From Cryobacterium sp. (GTDB lineage Bacteria; Actinomycetota; Actinomycetes; Actinomycetales; Microbacteriaceae): a stretch of DNA of 52,345 nucleotides. Below the pieces are notes generated by a model. That model ran no database searches. It was not told where the DNA came from and worked only from the letters and a program-made list of their open reading frames with translations. The stretch covers positions 1-52,345 of the forward strand of contig JAHBST010000006.1 of assembly GCA_019638975.1 (NCBI GenBank). Reading direction: 5' to 3'. Made by a program: the position numbers and the translations under genes. Shown here in pieces: positions 31,605 through 42,130 of this stretch; position 1 is the stretch's first letter; each line of letters begins with the position of its first letter.

Positions 31605-32519
31605 TCAGAGGGGGAGGGTCACGGCGTCCGCCTCCCACGACCCATAGACGAGCTGCGTATTGGACGTGATCTGCGCCGCGAGCATCGTCACATCCGTCTC
31701 GAGGTGATCCGCCATGGCGCGCAGTGTAAGAGGAATCAGATACGGCGAATTCGGCCGACCGCGATACGGGGCAGGAGTGAGAAACGGAGCATCGGTTTCG
31801 ACGAGGATACGGTCGCGCGGGATGACCGAAAGCGCCTCGCGCAGCTTCGCCGCATTCTTGAACGTGACCGTACCCGCGAACGACAAGTACCAGCCGTGGT
31901 CGGCGCAAAGCCTCGCCATTTCTGCATCACCCGAAAAGCAGTGGAATACCGTGCGCTCGGGAGCGCCCACTCGGACGAGTGTTTCCATGACCTCGTCGTG
32001 CGCCTCCCGATCGTGGATTTGCATCGCGAGGTCGTGCTTCTTCGCCATCTCGATGTGCGCCTCGAACGATCGGAACTGGGCCGCGCGGCCCTCCTCGCCC
32101 GTACGGAAGAAATCGAGGCCCGTCTCGCCAATGGCACGCACGCGCGGCAACGACGCAAGCTCGTCGATCTCCGCGAGAGCGTCGTCGAGCGTGCCCGCCG
32201 ACTCGTAATTCGGCGCTTCGTTCGGATGGATGGCGACAGCCGCGAGCAATCGAGGTTCGCGCGAGGCCACTTCGGCGGACCAGCGCGAAGTCTCGAGATC
32301 GCCCCCCACTTGCACGGCGCCGAGGATGCCGACCGCGCTCGCACGATCGAGGTGCTCCCGATAGTCCAGGGGATTCTCGCCATCCGCGATTTCCAGGTGC
32401 GTGTGATTGTCATACGTGCCGACGACGAGGGCTTCCGGGAGCGGCGGATAACTCAGGTCGCGAGTCTGTCCGTGCTCGGCGCGGGACTCGCGCTGCCGAA
32501 TGTAATTCGATTCGCTCAC
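31605..32519 (-). CDS. tatD: TatD-family metal-dependent hydrolase (DNase)
   Basis: The 304-residue protein is a TIM-barrel nuclease of the TatD group. Metal-binding motifs are DNHTHLE (residues about 37-43), GETGLDFFRT, QIHDREAHDE, VFHCFSGDAEMA and the final aspartate in LVETDAPFLTPAPYRG. Compared with shorter relatives it has an N-terminal extension of about 30 residues with SYPPLPEALVVGTYDNHTH. Such a start is typical in actinobacteria. It sits between metG (3 bases) and ksgA on one strand. Confidence 0.95.
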   Translation of the reverse strand: MSESNYIRQRESRAEHGQTRDLSYPPLPEALVVGTYDNHTHLEIADGENPLDYREHLDRASAVGILGAVQVGGDLETSRWSAEVASREPRLLAAVAIHPNEAPNYESAGTLDDALAEIDELASLPRVRAIGETGLDFFRTGEEGRAAQFRSFEAHIEMAKKHDLAMQIHDREAHDEVMETLVRVGAPERTVFHCFSGDAEMARLCADHGWYLSFAGTVTFKNAAKLREALSVIPRDRILVETDAPFLTPAPYRGRPNSPYLIPLTLRAMADHLETDVTMLAAQITSNTQLVYGSWEADAVTLPL

Positions 32520-32522
32520 GCG

Positions 32523-34100
32523 TTACTCCGCAACCGCCGCAGTTTCGATGCGGGGAAAGAGCGGCTCGATCGCGGTGACCCGACTGCCCGGGGAAAGCTG
32601 CCCCCACGTTCCGGCGTTTCGGATGTCCTGGTCGACGACCTCGCCCGCCCCGCCCATCGCTTTCCACAGCTTCGCCGTGGACTCCGGCGTCACGGGCGAA
32701 AGCAGCACCGCGAGCGCACGGAGCCCCTCCGCGACCGTATAGAGGACAGTGCCCAGCCGCTCTCGGTCGGCATCCGATTTTGCGAGCACCCAGGGCTCGT
32801 GCGCCGTGATGTATCCGTTCAAGTCGTCGACGACCGTCCAAATCGAGCCGATCGCATCCTGGATCGCGAGTCGCTCGATTGCGGCGTCCGCATCGCGGAC
32901 TGCTTTCGCGAGGTTCCGCTGGATCGCGAGGTCGGCATCCGTGTAACCGGCGGGCGCGGGCACGAGGCCGTCGAAGTATTTGCCGATCATCGCGATCGCG
33001 CGCGATGCGAGGTTCCCGAATCCGTTCGCGAGCTCCGAGTGGTATCGCGCGGACAGGTCTTCCCAACTGAAGGATCCGTCCTGGCCGAACGTGATCGCGC
33101 TCAGGAAGTAGTAGCGGAACGCATCCGAACCGAAGGTGTCCGTGATCGTCGACGGGGAAATTCCTGTGAGCTTCGACTTCGACATCTTCTCGCCGCCGAC
33201 GAGCAGCCAACCGTGGCCGAACACTTGCTTCGGCACGGCGACCCCCGCCGCCATGAGCATCGCAGGCCAAATGACGGCATGGAAGCGGGCAATGTCTTTG
33301 CCCACGAGTTGGACGGCGGGCCAGCGGCGGTCGAATTGCACGTGGTCGGTGCCGTATCCGATCGCCGTGACGTAGTTGAGCAGCGCCTCGAACCACACGT
33401 ACACGACGTGCGTGCTGTCCCAGGGAATCGGTATCCCCCAGTCGAAACTGGATCGGGAGATCGACAGGTCGCGTAGACCCTGGCGCACGAACTGGATGAT
33501 CTCGTTGCGCACGCTCTCGGGCTGTACGAAGTCTGGGTTCGATTCGTAGAGATCGAGCAGCTTCTGACCGAAGTCGCTCAGCCGGAAGAAGTAGTTCGTC
33601 TCTTTGAGCAATTCGACGGGTTTCGAGTGGATGGCGCAGACAAGCTGACCCTCGAACTCGCCGACGCCCGGCACGAGTTCGCTCTGCTGCTTGTACTCTT
33701 CGCAACCGACGCAGTAGTAGCCCTCGAACTCGCCCAGATAGATGTAGCCGTCGTCGTAGAGCTTCTGCAGAAAAATCACGACACCTTCTTCGTGGCGAGC
33801 GTCCGTCGTGCGGATGAAGTCGTCGTTCGCGAGGTCGACGGTCTTCAGCAGCGGCTTCCAGGCGCTCTCCACGAGAGCATCCGCCCACGCTTTCGGTGTC
33901 GTGTTGTTGGCGACTGCAGTGCGCAGAATCTTCTCGCCGTGCTCGTCGGTTCCCGTGAGGAACCACGTATCGTCGCCGGACTGGCGGTGCCACCGCGCGA
34001 GCACATCGGCGGCGACCTCGGTGTAGGCGTGGCCGATGTGCGGCACGTCATTCACGTAGAAGATCGGCGTCGCAATGTAGAACGAATGGTCGGCGGCCAT
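32523..34100 (-). CDS. metG: Methionyl-tRNA synthetase
   Basis: The 525-residue enzyme charges tRNA-Met. The HIGH signature is in PHIGHAYTEVAADVL (21-24) and the KMSKS loop is in GGEKMSKSKLTG near residue 306. YYCVGCEEYKQ and a following LVCAIHSKP form a reduced zinc-knuckle region. The anticodon-binding helical domain ends the protein, and no C-terminal dimerisation (EMAP-type) domain is present, as usual in actinobacteria. I chose ATG at 34100; a longer frame upstream overlaps rsmI and looks non-coding. The tatD gene follows after 3 bases. Confidence 0.96.
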   Translation of the reverse strand: MAADHSFYIATPIFYVNDVPHIGHAYTEVAADVLARWHRQSGDDTWFLTGTDEHGEKILRTAVANNTTPKAWADALVESAWKPLLKTVDLANDDFIRTTDARHEEGVVIFLQKLYDDGYIYLGEFEGYYCVGCEEYKQQSELVPGVGEFEGQLVCAIHSKPVELLKETNYFFRLSDFGQKLLDLYESNPDFVQPESVRNEIIQFVRQGLRDLSISRSSFDWGIPIPWDSTHVVYVWFEALLNYVTAIGYGTDHVQFDRRWPAVQLVGKDIARFHAVIWPAMLMAAGVAVPKQVFGHGWLLVGGEKMSKSKLTGISPSTITDTFGSDAFRYYFLSAITFGQDGSFSWEDLSARYHSELANGFGNLASRAIAMIGKYFDGLVPAPAGYTDADLAIQRNLAKAVRDADAAIERLAIQDAIGSIWTVVDDLNGYITAHEPWVLAKSDADRERLGTVLYTVAEGLRALAVLLSPVTPESTAKLWKAMGGAGEVVDQDIRNAGTWGQLSPGSRVTAIEPLFPRIETAAVAE

Positions 34101-34131
34101 GCGCCCAATCCTAATCGGCGCGCCGAACCCG

Positions 34132-34941
34132 TTACCGCGCGGAGAGCGCGCCTTGATAAAGGTCGCGGCGGCCGAGCCCTGTCGCCTCGGCCACTTCGCT
34201 CGCGGCATCCTTGAGGCGGCTACCCGCCTCGACGAGTGCGAGCACTTGGCCGATACCCTCCTCGAGGCTCGCGGTCGCCGGTTCTGCCCCGGCGACGACG
34301 ATGCAGATTTCTCCCCGCACACCGGATGCCGCCCACTCGGCGAGTTCGCCGGCGGTGCCACGCCGCACCTCTTCGTGGAGTTTGGTGAGTTCGCGCGCGA
34401 CCGCGACGCGGCGCCCAGCGCCGAACGCGGTCGCCAGATCTGCGAGGGATTCGGCGAGACGGTTCGGCGACTCGAAGAACACCATCGTGCGTTCCTCCCG
34501 CGCGAGCGCCGAGAACCATGCGACGCGGGATTTGCGCGGAATGAATCCTTCGAAGGTGAATCGATCTGTCGGCAGGCCGGATACGGCGAGCGCTGCGAGG
34601 ACGGCGCTCGGCCCGGGAATCACCGTCACGGTGACTCCCGCGGATGCCGCCGCCGCCACGAGTGGGAAGCCCGGGTCGCTGATTGCCGGCATTCCCGCAT
34701 CCGTCAACACGACCACGTCCCTCGTGCGCGCGAGTTCGGCGATCTCCGCCGCTTTCTCCACTTCGTTGTGTTCGTGAAGCGCAATGAGGTGCGGACGGTT
34801 CTCGATGCCGAGCGCCTTCATGAGGTGCACGGCAGTGCGCGTGTCTTCGGCGGCGATCGTCTCCGCGTTTTCGAGCGCCTCGATGAGTCGCCGCGATGCG
34901 TCGCCGAGATTGCCGATCGGGGTGGCCGCGAGGATGATCAC
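34132..34941 (-). CDS. rsmI: 16S rRNA (cytidine(1402)-2'-O)-methyltransferase
   Basis: The 269-residue tetrapyrrole-methylase-fold enzyme methylates the ribose of C1402 in the decoding centre. Motifs are IILAATPIGNLGDASRRL at the start, AAEDTRTAVHLMKALGI, VLTDAGMPAISDPG, VIPGPSAVLAALAVSGL and VFFESPNRLAESLADL. The start is GTG at 34941; an ATG eight bases upstream is out of frame. It diverges from the mannosyltransferase gene across 141 bases, a conserved actinobacterial arrangement. The metG gene lies 31 bases downstream. Confidence 0.95.
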   Translation of the reverse strand: MIILAATPIGNLGDASRRLIEALENAETIAAEDTRTAVHLMKALGIENRPHLIALHEHNEVEKAAEIAELARTRDVVVLTDAGMPAISDPGFPLVAAAASAGVTVTVIPGPSAVLAALAVSGLPTDRFTFEGFIPRKSRVAWFSALAREERTMVFFESPNRLAESLADLATAFGAGRRVAVARELTKLHEEVRRGTAGELAEWAASGVRGEICIVVAGAEPATASLEEGIGQVLALVEAGSRLKDAASEVAEATGLGRRDLYQGALSAR

Positions 34942-35082
34942 GCCCCCATCTTCGCACTGACCGAAATTGCGCCGTGACTCAATCCGCGATCGTCTCGATG
35001 CGGTCGCCAGCTCGAACGCACGGCTATCGCCGCGCGCGGCCGTCAATCGTGTTCGGCGCGGGATGGTTAGCATTGCGGAGTG

Positions 35083-36789
35083 ATGCGTGAGCGCGACTTC
35101 GATGAAGTGATCGGCGGTACCGGTTCCACGATGCCGGAGTCGACTCGCGACGAGTCGAGCGTTTCCGCGCCGCTTGCCGTCGACACGATCGAGGTCGAGT
35201 CGGGGCCCACGTACATTCTTGAGGAGCCTCGAGGTTCGCGGCTCGATGCGTGGTGGGGCCGGATGCTGTCCACACCGGCACGGCAGCGCGCGTGGGCGTG
35301 GGGCGGGCCGATCGCCGTAACCGTTCTCGCCGCCATCCTCCGTTTGTGGAATCTGGGGTGGCCCCACTCTCTCGTCTTCGACGAGACGTACTACGTGAAG
35401 GACTCGTGGTCGCTCCTGCATTTGGGCTACGAGGCGCGCTGGCTGGCCGGAGCGGACGCATCCTTCAATTCGGGTGACGTCAACATGTACGGCACGAATG
35501 GCTCTTTCGTCGTTCACCCGCCGCTCGGCAAGTGGATCATCGGACTGGGGCTCGCCGTTTTCGGGGCACAGGATGCCGTCGGCTGGCGCATCAGCACGGC
35601 AATCGTCGGCATCCTTCTCGTCGCTCTGGTTGCCGTGATCGCTCGCGGCCTGTTCCACTCCACGCTCCTCGCCACGATCGCCGGCGGCTTGCTCGCGATC
35701 GACGGCAACGCGATCGTCATGTCGCGAGTGGCACTCCTCGACGGCATCCTCACTCTCTTCGTCATGCTGGGTTTCGGCGCGATCCTTCTCGACCGCGGAT
35801 TCAGCGCAAGCCGACTCGAACGCTGGCAACGACGTCGAGCGGATGCCGGTCGCAGTATCGACTGGGGTCCCGCCTTGTGGTGGCGGCCGTGGCTCCTGGC
35901 AGCGGGTATCGCTTTCGGCGCGGCATCCGCCGTGAAGTGGAATGGCGTGTACTTTCTCGCCGGTTTCGCGGTCTACACCCTCATCGTGGATGCGGTCGCA
36001 CGCCGCAAGGCCGGAATCACCTTTTTCGGAAGCGGCGTCGTGTTCAAACAAGCGCCCGTCACGTTCCTCCTGACCGTGCCGATTTCCCTTGCGGTGTACC
36101 TCGTCACCTGGACGGGCTGGTTCGTCACCGACGGCGGCTACTACCGGCACTGGGCGGAGCAAGCGGGCAATGCGTGGCAAGGCATTCTCGCGTGGGTGCC
36201 GCTCGACATCCAGAGCTTCTGGCACTACCAGGCGAGCACCTACGCGTACCACATCGGCGAGCACCAGCCGCACGGTTACGAGGCGAATCCGCTCACGTGG
36301 CTGCTCATGATCCGACCGACGGCGATGTTCTACCACGGAAGCGATTTCGGTCAGGACGGATGCCAGTTCACGCGCTGCGGCGAGTCCATCACCGGCATTG
36401 CGAATCCGTTCATCTGGTGGGGAGCCGTCGCGGCCGCGATCTATCTCGTGTACCGCGTCATCCGCAATCGCGAATGGCAAGTGGGCGCGATTCTCACGGG
36501 GCTCGCCGCCGGCTACTTTCCGTGGCTCATGTACCTCAACCGCACGGTGTTCCAGTTCTACACGATCGTGTTCGAACCGTTTCTGATCCTCGCGCTCGTA
36601 TTTGTGATGGGGCTCTTGCTCGGCAAACGTTCGGATGAAACGTGGCGCCGGTTGAGCGGCATTCGCTTGATCGCGGTGATCCTCGTCGCCATGGTTCTCG
36701 TGAGCGCGTTCTTCTACCCGCTCTGGACGGGGATGCAAATGCCGCTCGAATTCATCCAGTTGCACTACTGGTTGCCGACCTGGCTGTGA
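35083..36789 (+). CDS. pmt: Dolichyl-phosphate-mannose--protein mannosyltransferase (GT39)
   Basis: The 568-residue membrane enzyme O-mannosylates secreted proteins using polyprenyl-phosphate mannose. After about 70 cytoplasmic residues, hydrophobic segments alternate with loops. The first extracytoplasmic loop has the catalytic acidic pair in VFDETYYVKDSW and VVHPPLGKWIIGLG, both family hallmarks. WNGVYFLAGFAVY and the C-terminal LVSAFFYPLWTGMQ also match. About ten or more membrane segments are visible. It diverges from rsmI. Export by Sec and mannosylation would make the large Ig-like protein encoded downstream a possible substrate, which is an inference only. Confidence 0.93.
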   Translation: MRERDFDEVIGGTGSTMPESTRDESSVSAPLAVDTIEVESGPTYILEEPRGSRLDAWWGRMLSTPARQRAWAWGGPIAVTVLAAILRLWNLGWPHSLVFDETYYVKDSWSLLHLGYEARWLAGADASFNSGDVNMYGTNGSFVVHPPLGKWIIGLGLAVFGAQDAVGWRISTAIVGILLVALVAVIARGLFHSTLLATIAGGLLAIDGNAIVMSRVALLDGILTLFVMLGFGAILLDRGFSASRLERWQRRRADAGRSIDWGPALWWRPWLLAAGIAFGAASAVKWNGVYFLAGFAVYTLIVDAVARRKAGITFFGSGVVFKQAPVTFLLTVPISLAVYLVTWTGWFVTDGGYYRHWAEQAGNAWQGILAWVPLDIQSFWHYQASTYAYHIGEHQPHGYEANPLTWLLMIRPTAMFYHGSDFGQDGCQFTRCGESITGIANPFIWWGAVAAAIYLVYRVIRNREWQVGAILTGLAAGYFPWLMYLNRTVFQFYTIVFEPFLILALVFVMGLLLGKRSDETWRRLSGIRLIAVILVAMVLVSAFFYPLWTGMQMPLEFIQLHYWLPTWL

Positions 36790-36813
36790 GCTGACGCACG
36801 CGAGTGCCGCCTT

Positions 36814-37020
36814 GTGATGACCCACTTCAGCCCCCTCGCGGGCAAACCGGATCTTCCCGAGAACTACCACACACTGACGTGGGAACTGAAGAAGACGGGA
36901 GGGAGCGTGCGCTTGGCGCTCATTCAGGACAACAATCCCAGCGAGCATGCCGCCGAGCATTCGCAGGCCATGTGGGACCGTGTACTCGCCGACGTCAAGA
37001 TGATCGCCGAACGCGACTGA
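36814..37020 (+). pseudogene. SRPBCC (AHSA1-like) protein, C-terminal remnant
   Basis: Only 68 codons are present, reading THFSPLAGKPDLPENYHTLT, WELKKTGG, RLALIQDNNPSEHAAEHSQA and MWDRVLADVKMIAE. This is the last half of an AHSA1-like START-fold protein (normally about 140-150 residues): the strand and long C-terminal helix that close the ligand cavity. The N-terminal half is missing and the pmt gene lies in its place. It could be a truncated remnant rather than a working small protein. Confidence 0.6.
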
Positions 37021-37143
37021 CGATATATCGAGTACTGACAAGTTCTCGATACAGGAGTACATTTGTCACGCCCGGTTTCATTCCCGGTGCAACCCGAAGT
37101 CAGTTCTCCCCCGAACTGATGCACTCAGTGGAAGAAGACCCCC

Positions 37144-40100
37144 GTGATTCTCCGCAAAACGGGCGCCGTCATCGCCGTCGGCGCTCTCGTACTCGCGTCG
37201 ATCCTCGCTGGCTCGACCGCGGCTTACGCGGCGGCACCCGCCGCCCCGACGATCGATCAGACCTTCGCGCCGTGGATCACCACCGAAACCACCGCAACGA
37301 TCACCGGTACGGCCGACGATGACGTCTCGTCCATCACCATCACCGATCAAAGCGACGTGTACACGGGATTCTTTTGCTCGACGCCGATGGACCCGGGCCC
37401 CGGCACGACGACGTGGAGTTGCACACCCGGGACACCCAGCCTGTCGCTCGGTGACAACCACTTGACGGCGACAGCAACCAACATCGACGGCACGTCCGTG
37501 GCATCATCCGAAATCGTCATCAAACGTATTCCCCACCCGAACATCGATTCGCCGGCGGACGGCGTGTACACGAACAACACCCAACCGACGTTTTCCGGCA
37601 CCGCAGACGATTCGCTCGGATACATCGATCTCGTGTCATCCGTTCCCTCCAACTTCTGCACCGCAGTGCCCATCGTGGCCGGGCACTGGAGTTGCACGGC
37701 ATCCGCGCCCATCCCGGACGGCGACTGGAGTTACCAGATCAGCAACACCAGTACGGGTGCGATCGGCACACTGAGCCAGATCATCCATATCGATACCGTG
37801 CTTTCACCGCCGAACACCGATATCGACGGTCCCCCAGGGAGCGTCGATGGTTCGGGCGAGCTTCACTCGGCGTCGACGGATCCCACCCCGACGATTACCG
37901 GAACGGCCGAGCCATTCGCCACCATCACGATGTGGCAGAACTATTCGCAAATCGGTTGCCAGGGCGGTGCGCCCGTCGCCGATTTGTACGGCGCGTGGTC
38001 CTGCACGCTGGCAGTCGCGCTCCCGACCTCCGGCATCTACATTTTCGGCAGCCAGCAGACCGACCCGGCCGGCAACACCAATACGCTCGGATCTCCCGAC
38101 GAACAGCTCGAACTCACCTATACCGACACCACTCCGCCCGCTCCCCCCGTGGTCACGTCGCCGATCGGCAACGTTTTCGCGGGAATGAACGTGGTCACAA
38201 CCAACAGCATGACCCCGACCGTGACGGGCACGGGTGAACCGGGAGCAACCCTCGACATTTTCGGCAACTCGTGCATGATCACGCCGACCTATGTCGATTC
38301 GGGCGGCAACTGGACGTGCCAGCTCACGACGCCCATGACTCCCGACGGCGACTATGACGTGTATTTCGGATTGACGGATGCCGCGCTGAATTCGTCCGCG
38401 CTCGCGAGCCCGTTCATCCGGTTCAGTGTCGACACCGTCCCACCGCCCACTCCGACCGTGTCGACTCCGTCCGGCCCTTCCGTAGGTGGAGTGATCCGCG
38501 CGACAACGCAAAGCGGCCACGTCGTCATCACGGGATCCGGCGAGATCGGCGACACCGTGCACATTTACGTGGGCGGGTCGACTCCGGTTTCGTGCACGGC
38601 GCATCCCGTCTCCGTCGACGAGGGCGGCCAATTCGCATGCACAGTTTCGGCGACGCTCAGCCCGGGCGTGTACTACTACGGATTTTCCGCTACCGACAAG
38701 GCGGGAAACTCCAGCGGCTCACCCGTCACTCGCCTTCGCCTCGAGGTCTTGAGCCCGCCCGCGCTGCCCACTCTCGGACTCAGCTGGTTCCTGAAGTTCG
38801 CGACGGATTCCGATGACCCTGCGCCGGGGCAAAACATCTCATTCTCAGGTTCCGACCTTCCGCCGGGAGCGACCGTCACGGCCGAGTTGCACTCGACTCC
38901 CACCAATCTGGGCTCCTCGACCGTTCAGGATGACGGGACGTTCGTCCTCAATACGGTCATCCCCAATACCGTCGAACCGGGCCAACACACCTACATCGTC
39001 ACGGTGACTCCGCTCAAAGGAGACTCGCAGACCTCGGAGATGCCGGTGACGATTGTCGCCGCCCCTCCGGTCGTGATCCCCGAACCCGCGCCGCCCGCCG
39101 ACCCGAACGGCGGCGGCACGGGCTCGGGCGCCGGATCCGATTCCGGCTCAGGTTCCGGAAGCGCATCCGGTCCCGCTCAGCGCAATAAACCGGCCGCCCC
39201 CAACCAACTGAGCCATGCGCTGCCGACCGTCCAATCGATACTGGCGAACCCGATCGTCGTGGGCGCGGCGGCGTCGAGCAGCCTGGCTTTGCTCTTTCTG
39301 GTCGCGTTCCCCGCGGAAATCCTCAACTCGACCCTCGACGAGAACTACGAGCGCATCTTCGGCAAACTCCCGAAGGCGCGCTTGCCGTGGCTTGACCGGC
39401 TGAGAAAGCGATTGAGGAAGACTCCCGTCGTCGGCGGTCTCGCATTGACGACTCTGGCTGCCCTGATCCTGAGCTTTGCGGATCCGCATTTCGGTTTCGA
39501 CCTCGCGTCCCTCCGGCTCTTCCTCGCTTGCGCGATCGGAATGTTCGTCCTCGGATTCGTCGCGAACGCGGTCACCGGCATCGTCATTCGCCGCCGCTGG
39601 AGCATCACCTCGGTGATCGAACTCCAGCCATTCGGACTCGTCGTCGCCTTGCTCGGTGTGATTCTGTCCCGAGTGCTCGATTTCGCCCCCGGCCTGCTCG
39701 TGGGACTCGTGCTCGCTTTGTCGTTGAGCGCGAGCGCGACGCTCAAGGAAGAGTCGCGGGCGGTGATCACATGGGCCGGAGTCATTCTCGGACTGTCGAT
39801 CGTCAGCTGGATCATCTACAGCATCATCGCGGGCGAAACGGCACCCGGAACGTTCACGGGAGCTCTCGTGGACGACTCACTCGTGGCAATCGCGACCGAA
39901 GGCGTGTCGGGCCTCATCATCGGCCTGCTGCCCATCGGGTTCCTGGACGGGCGGCAATTGTTCAAGAATTCGCGCTGGCAATGGGTTATCACCTACATGA
40001 TCACTCTTGTCGCATTCTTCACGATCGTCGTGCCGAGCGGTGCGTTGTGGGGCGGAATCGACGGTCCGTTCTGGCTATGGCTCGCCGTGCTCGTGGCGTT

Positions 40101-40272
40101 TGCTGCGGTGTGCGTCGGTGTCTACTGGTGGTTCCGCGCCCACCCCGAGACCGAGTCGGACGCTGCCTCGGACTCGGCAGACGGCGAGGGTTCCCGGGCC
40201 TATGTCGACGTCGACCCGAGCGAAGACGCAGCGGTGACCGGGAGTCGACAGACGAAATCGCTGCACACATAG
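37144..40272 (+). CDS. Large secreted Ig-like repeat protein with multi-helix membrane C-terminus
   Basis: The 1042-residue protein starts with a signal peptide ([21 protein letters not shown], about residues 9-29). Residues 35-560 hold several bacterial Ig-like repeats with recurring [17 protein letters not shown], DxxGNW(T/S)C and DxxGN motifs and conserved cysteines. Then comes a further beta domain ([20 protein letters not shown]) and a Gly/Ser linker at 656-677. From about 705 to 995 there are eight or so membrane helices. [18 protein letters not shown] (about 925-942) resembles the FGLLP-motif membrane proteins, a family distantly like site-2 proteases but without the HExxH metal site. 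The start GTG at 37144 follows GGAAGAAG. Its role is unknown; surface display with a membrane anchor is likely. The end overlaps the convergent DUF255 gene by 73 bases. Confidence 0.8.
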   Translation: MILRKTGAVIAVGALVLASILAGSTAAYAAAPAAPTIDQTFAPWITTETTATITGTADDDVSSITITDQSDVYTGFFCSTPMDPGPGTTTWSCTPGTPSLSLGDNHLTATATNIDGTSVASSEIVIKRIPHPNIDSPADGVYTNNTQPTFSGTADDSLGYIDLVSSVPSNFCTAVPIVAGHWSCTASAPIPDGDWSYQISNTSTGAIGTLSQIIHIDTVLSPPNTDIDGPPGSVDGSGELHSASTDPTPTITGTAEPFATITMWQNYSQIGCQGGAPVADLYGAWSCTLAVALPTSGIYIFGSQQTDPAGNTNTLGSPDEQLELTYTDTTPPAPPVVTSPIGNVFAGMNVVTTNSMTPTVTGTGEPGATLDIFGNSCMITPTYVDSGGNWTCQLTTPMTPDGDYDVYFGLTDAALNSSALASPFIRFSVDTVPPPTPTVSTPSGPSVGGVIRATTQSGHVVITGSGEIGDTVHIYVGGSTPVSCTAHPVSVDEGGQFACTVSATLSPGVYYYGFSATDKAGNSSGSPVTRLRLEVLSPPALPTLGLSWFLKFATDSDDPAPGQNISFSGSDLPPGATVTAELHSTPTNLGSSTVQDDGTFVLNTVIPNTVEPGQHTYIVTVTPLKGDSQTSEMPVTIVAAPPVVIPEPAPPADPNGGGTGSGAGSDSGSGSGSASGPAQRNKPAAPNQLSHALPTVQSILANPIVVGAAASSSLALLFLVAFPAEILNSTLDENYERIFGKLPKARLPWLDRLRKRLRKTPVVGGLALTTLAALILSFADPHFGFDLASLRLFLACAIGMFVLGFVANAVTGIVIRRRWSITSVIELQPFGLVVALLGVILSRVLDFAPGLLVGLVLALSLSASATLKEESRAVITWAGVILGLSIVSWIIYSIIAGETAPGTFTGALVDDSLVAIATEGVSGLIIGLLPIGFLDGRQLFKNSRWQWVITYMITLVAFFTIVVPSGALWGGIDGPFWLWLAVLVAFAAVCVGVYWWFRAHPETESDAASDSADGEGSRAYVDVDPSEDAAVTGSRQTKSLHT

Positions 40273-42050
40273 GCGGCGGGAAGCCCGTTCTGAAGCGTTC
40301 TGGACTCCAATAGTTCGAATCCGGATTCCGCCCATTGCGTTGCGCCTGTCGTCGATACCGTGATCGCGAGCCCGCCGGGCGCGAACCAGGAGCGCGCGGC
40401 GCGGACGAGCTCGGCATCCGGATCGTCAGACACGACCACGAGCTGCGTCGCAGGCGCCGCCAAAGTCGACATCACGGCGAGCGCTGCGCCGAATCCGAGC
40501 GGTTGCGGCGGTGCGACGGAGGCCAGCGCTTGCATCGCGCGTGCCGCCCGATCACGGTAGTCGCGGCGAGCGCTCAGCAGGTAGAGCTCGCGCGAAGCGG
40601 CCGCCAAAGCGCTCGTGCCGGACGGAAGCGCACCTTCCGTCGGATCGATATCCGCGTCGATCCCGAACGCCGCGAGCACGGGGTCGCCACCGCCGGGCAC
40701 CTCGAAACCCGAATCGACCGAGCACGCGTCCACGAGCCTCTGAGCTTCCAGCGCCCACTGCGCGTCCCCAGTCGCCATCGACAAATTCAGGAATCCGCGC
40801 GCGAGCAGACCATAGTCTTCGAGGGTCGCCCGCGCCGCTGAAGGCTTCCCCGCGAGCGTAGCCCTTGCCAGTTCCCCCGATTCCTGAATTTGCGATGCGC
40901 GGATGCTGTCCGCGGCACGGCGCGCCGCCTCGATCCAGTCGGCACGATCGAAATGGTATCCGGCGACGGCGAGACCACTGATGGCAAGACCGTTCCAGCC
41001 GGTGAGCACCTTCTCGTCGAGCGCCGGTGCGGGCTGATTCGCGCGCGCTCCCTCCGCCAGCGCGTAATAGCCGCCCTCGGAGAGAACGCCGTCGATGAGG
41101 CTCTCACTGTTTTGCGCGGAGGCAAATGCGCCGCCCGGCAACCTCAGCGTTCCCAGGAGAAAGCGAACGATGCCTTCGGCGACCTCCTCGCCTCGCGCCG
41201 CAGACTCCGGAACTTGAATCGACACGCGCGCATAGGCTTCCAGCAATTGGGCGTTGTCATAAAGCATCCGCTCGAAGTGGGGCTCCGTCCAATCCGCACG
41301 AGTGGAGTACCGGAAGAATCCCCCTTCGACCGGGTCGCGCAATGCAGAGTCGGCCATCGCGGTCAGCGTTCGATCGGCGAGGGCGACCGAGTTCGCGGAA
41401 CCGTGGTCGAGCAGGAATCCTATGACCGGCACGATCGGAAACTTCGGGGCGGTGCCGAATCCGCCGAACCGCGTGTCCTCGTAGTCGGCCAATTGTTGCA
41501 CGACCTGATCGAGAGCGGTGCCGTCGGGAAGCGCGGATTCGGCCCGCCCGGCGTGCGAACGGATGGCGGCAGCAACGTCCGCTGCATTCGTCTCGACCTC
41601 GCCGCGGCGATTGCGCCAGGCATCCGTCACCCCGTTGAGCACGTTGCCGAACGACGGATGCCCGGCCATCGCGTCGGGAGGCCAGTAGGTGCCCGCGAAG
41701 AACACTCGGCCCTCCGGAGTCGCAAACACGTTGAGCGGCCAGCCGAGATTTTGCGTGAACGCGCTCGCGGCGGTGAGGTACGCCGAATCGACCTCGGGAT
41801 GTTCCTCCCGGTCGACTTTGATCGCCACGAACCCGGCGTTCACCTGGCGCGCGATCTCGGGATCGCTGAAGCTTTCCCGCGCCATGACGTGGCACCAGTG
41901 GCACGTCGAGTAACCGATCGATATGAACACGGGAACATCGCGCCGGGCCGCTTCGGCGAACGGCTCCGGCCCCCACTGCTGCCACTCGACGGGATTCGCG
42001 GCGTGTTGCCGAAGGTAGGGGCTCAACGCGTCGGCGAGAGAGTTGGGCAT
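40200..42050 (-). CDS. Thioredoxin domain-containing protein (DUF255, YyaL/SSP411-like)
   Basis: The 616-residue cytoplasmic protein starts [20 protein letters not shown], then shows the thioredoxin-like site [14 protein letters not shown] (CxxC near residues 49-52) and INADREEHP-type [16 protein letters not shown]. The remainder is an alpha/alpha toroid as in glycosidase-like folds: [49 protein letters not shown] and [19 protein letters not shown]. Function in bacteria is unsettled. The gene carries a perfect 14-base inverted repeat (40782-40892) across about residues 386-423, without visible damage. It overlaps the end of the convergent Ig-like gene. Confidence 0.9.
   Translation of the reverse strand: MPNSLADALSPYLRQHAANPVEWQQWGPEPFAEAARRDVPVFISIGYSTCHWCHVMARESFSDPEIARQVNAGFVAIKVDREEHPEVDSAYLTAASAFTQNLGWPLNVFATPEGRVFFAGTYWPPDAMAGHPSFGNVLNGVTDAWRNRRGEVETNAADVAAAIRSHAGRAESALPDGTALDQVVQQLADYEDTRFGGFGTAPKFPIVPVIGFLLDHGSANSVALADRTLTAMADSALRDPVEGGFFRYSTRADWTEPHFERMLYDNAQLLEAYARVSIQVPESAARGEEVAEGIVRFLLGTLRLPGGAFASAQNSESLIDGVLSEGGYYALAEGARANQPAPALDEKVLTGWNGLAISGLAVAGYHFDRADWIEAARRAADSIRASQIQESGELARATLAGKPSAARATLEDYGLLARGFLNLSMATGDAQWALEAQRLVDACSVDSGFEVPGGGDPVLAAFGIDADIDPTEGALPSGTSALAAASRELYLLSARRDYRDRAARAMQALASVAPPQPLGFGAALAVMSTLAAPATQLVVVSDDPDAELVRAARSWFAPGGLAITVSTTGATQWAESGFELLESRTLQNGLPAAYVCSDFVCRLPVTAASSLGSTST
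40782..40892. repeat. 14-base perfect inverted repeat inside the DUF255 gene
   Basis: CAAATTCAGGAATC (40782-40795) and GATTCCTGAATTTG (40879-40892) are perfect inverse complements 83 bases apart. The arms share the core ATTCAGGA with repeats at 31497 and 50448. The frame of the gene runs through undisturbed. Confidence 0.75.
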
Positions 42051-42130
42051 GTTTCCACCGTACGCCGGTCACGGCTCGCGGTCGGAGAGAGTCCCGACCG
42101 CCGACGGCCTGGAAGGGTTACCCTGAATTC

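Noticed and set aside
34132..37062. 976-codon minus-strand frame that joins rsmI with sequence opposite pmt
   Set aside because: Only the last 269 codons are RsmI. The remainder is antisense to the mannosyltransferase, rich in Arg, His and Glu, and has no recognisable domain.
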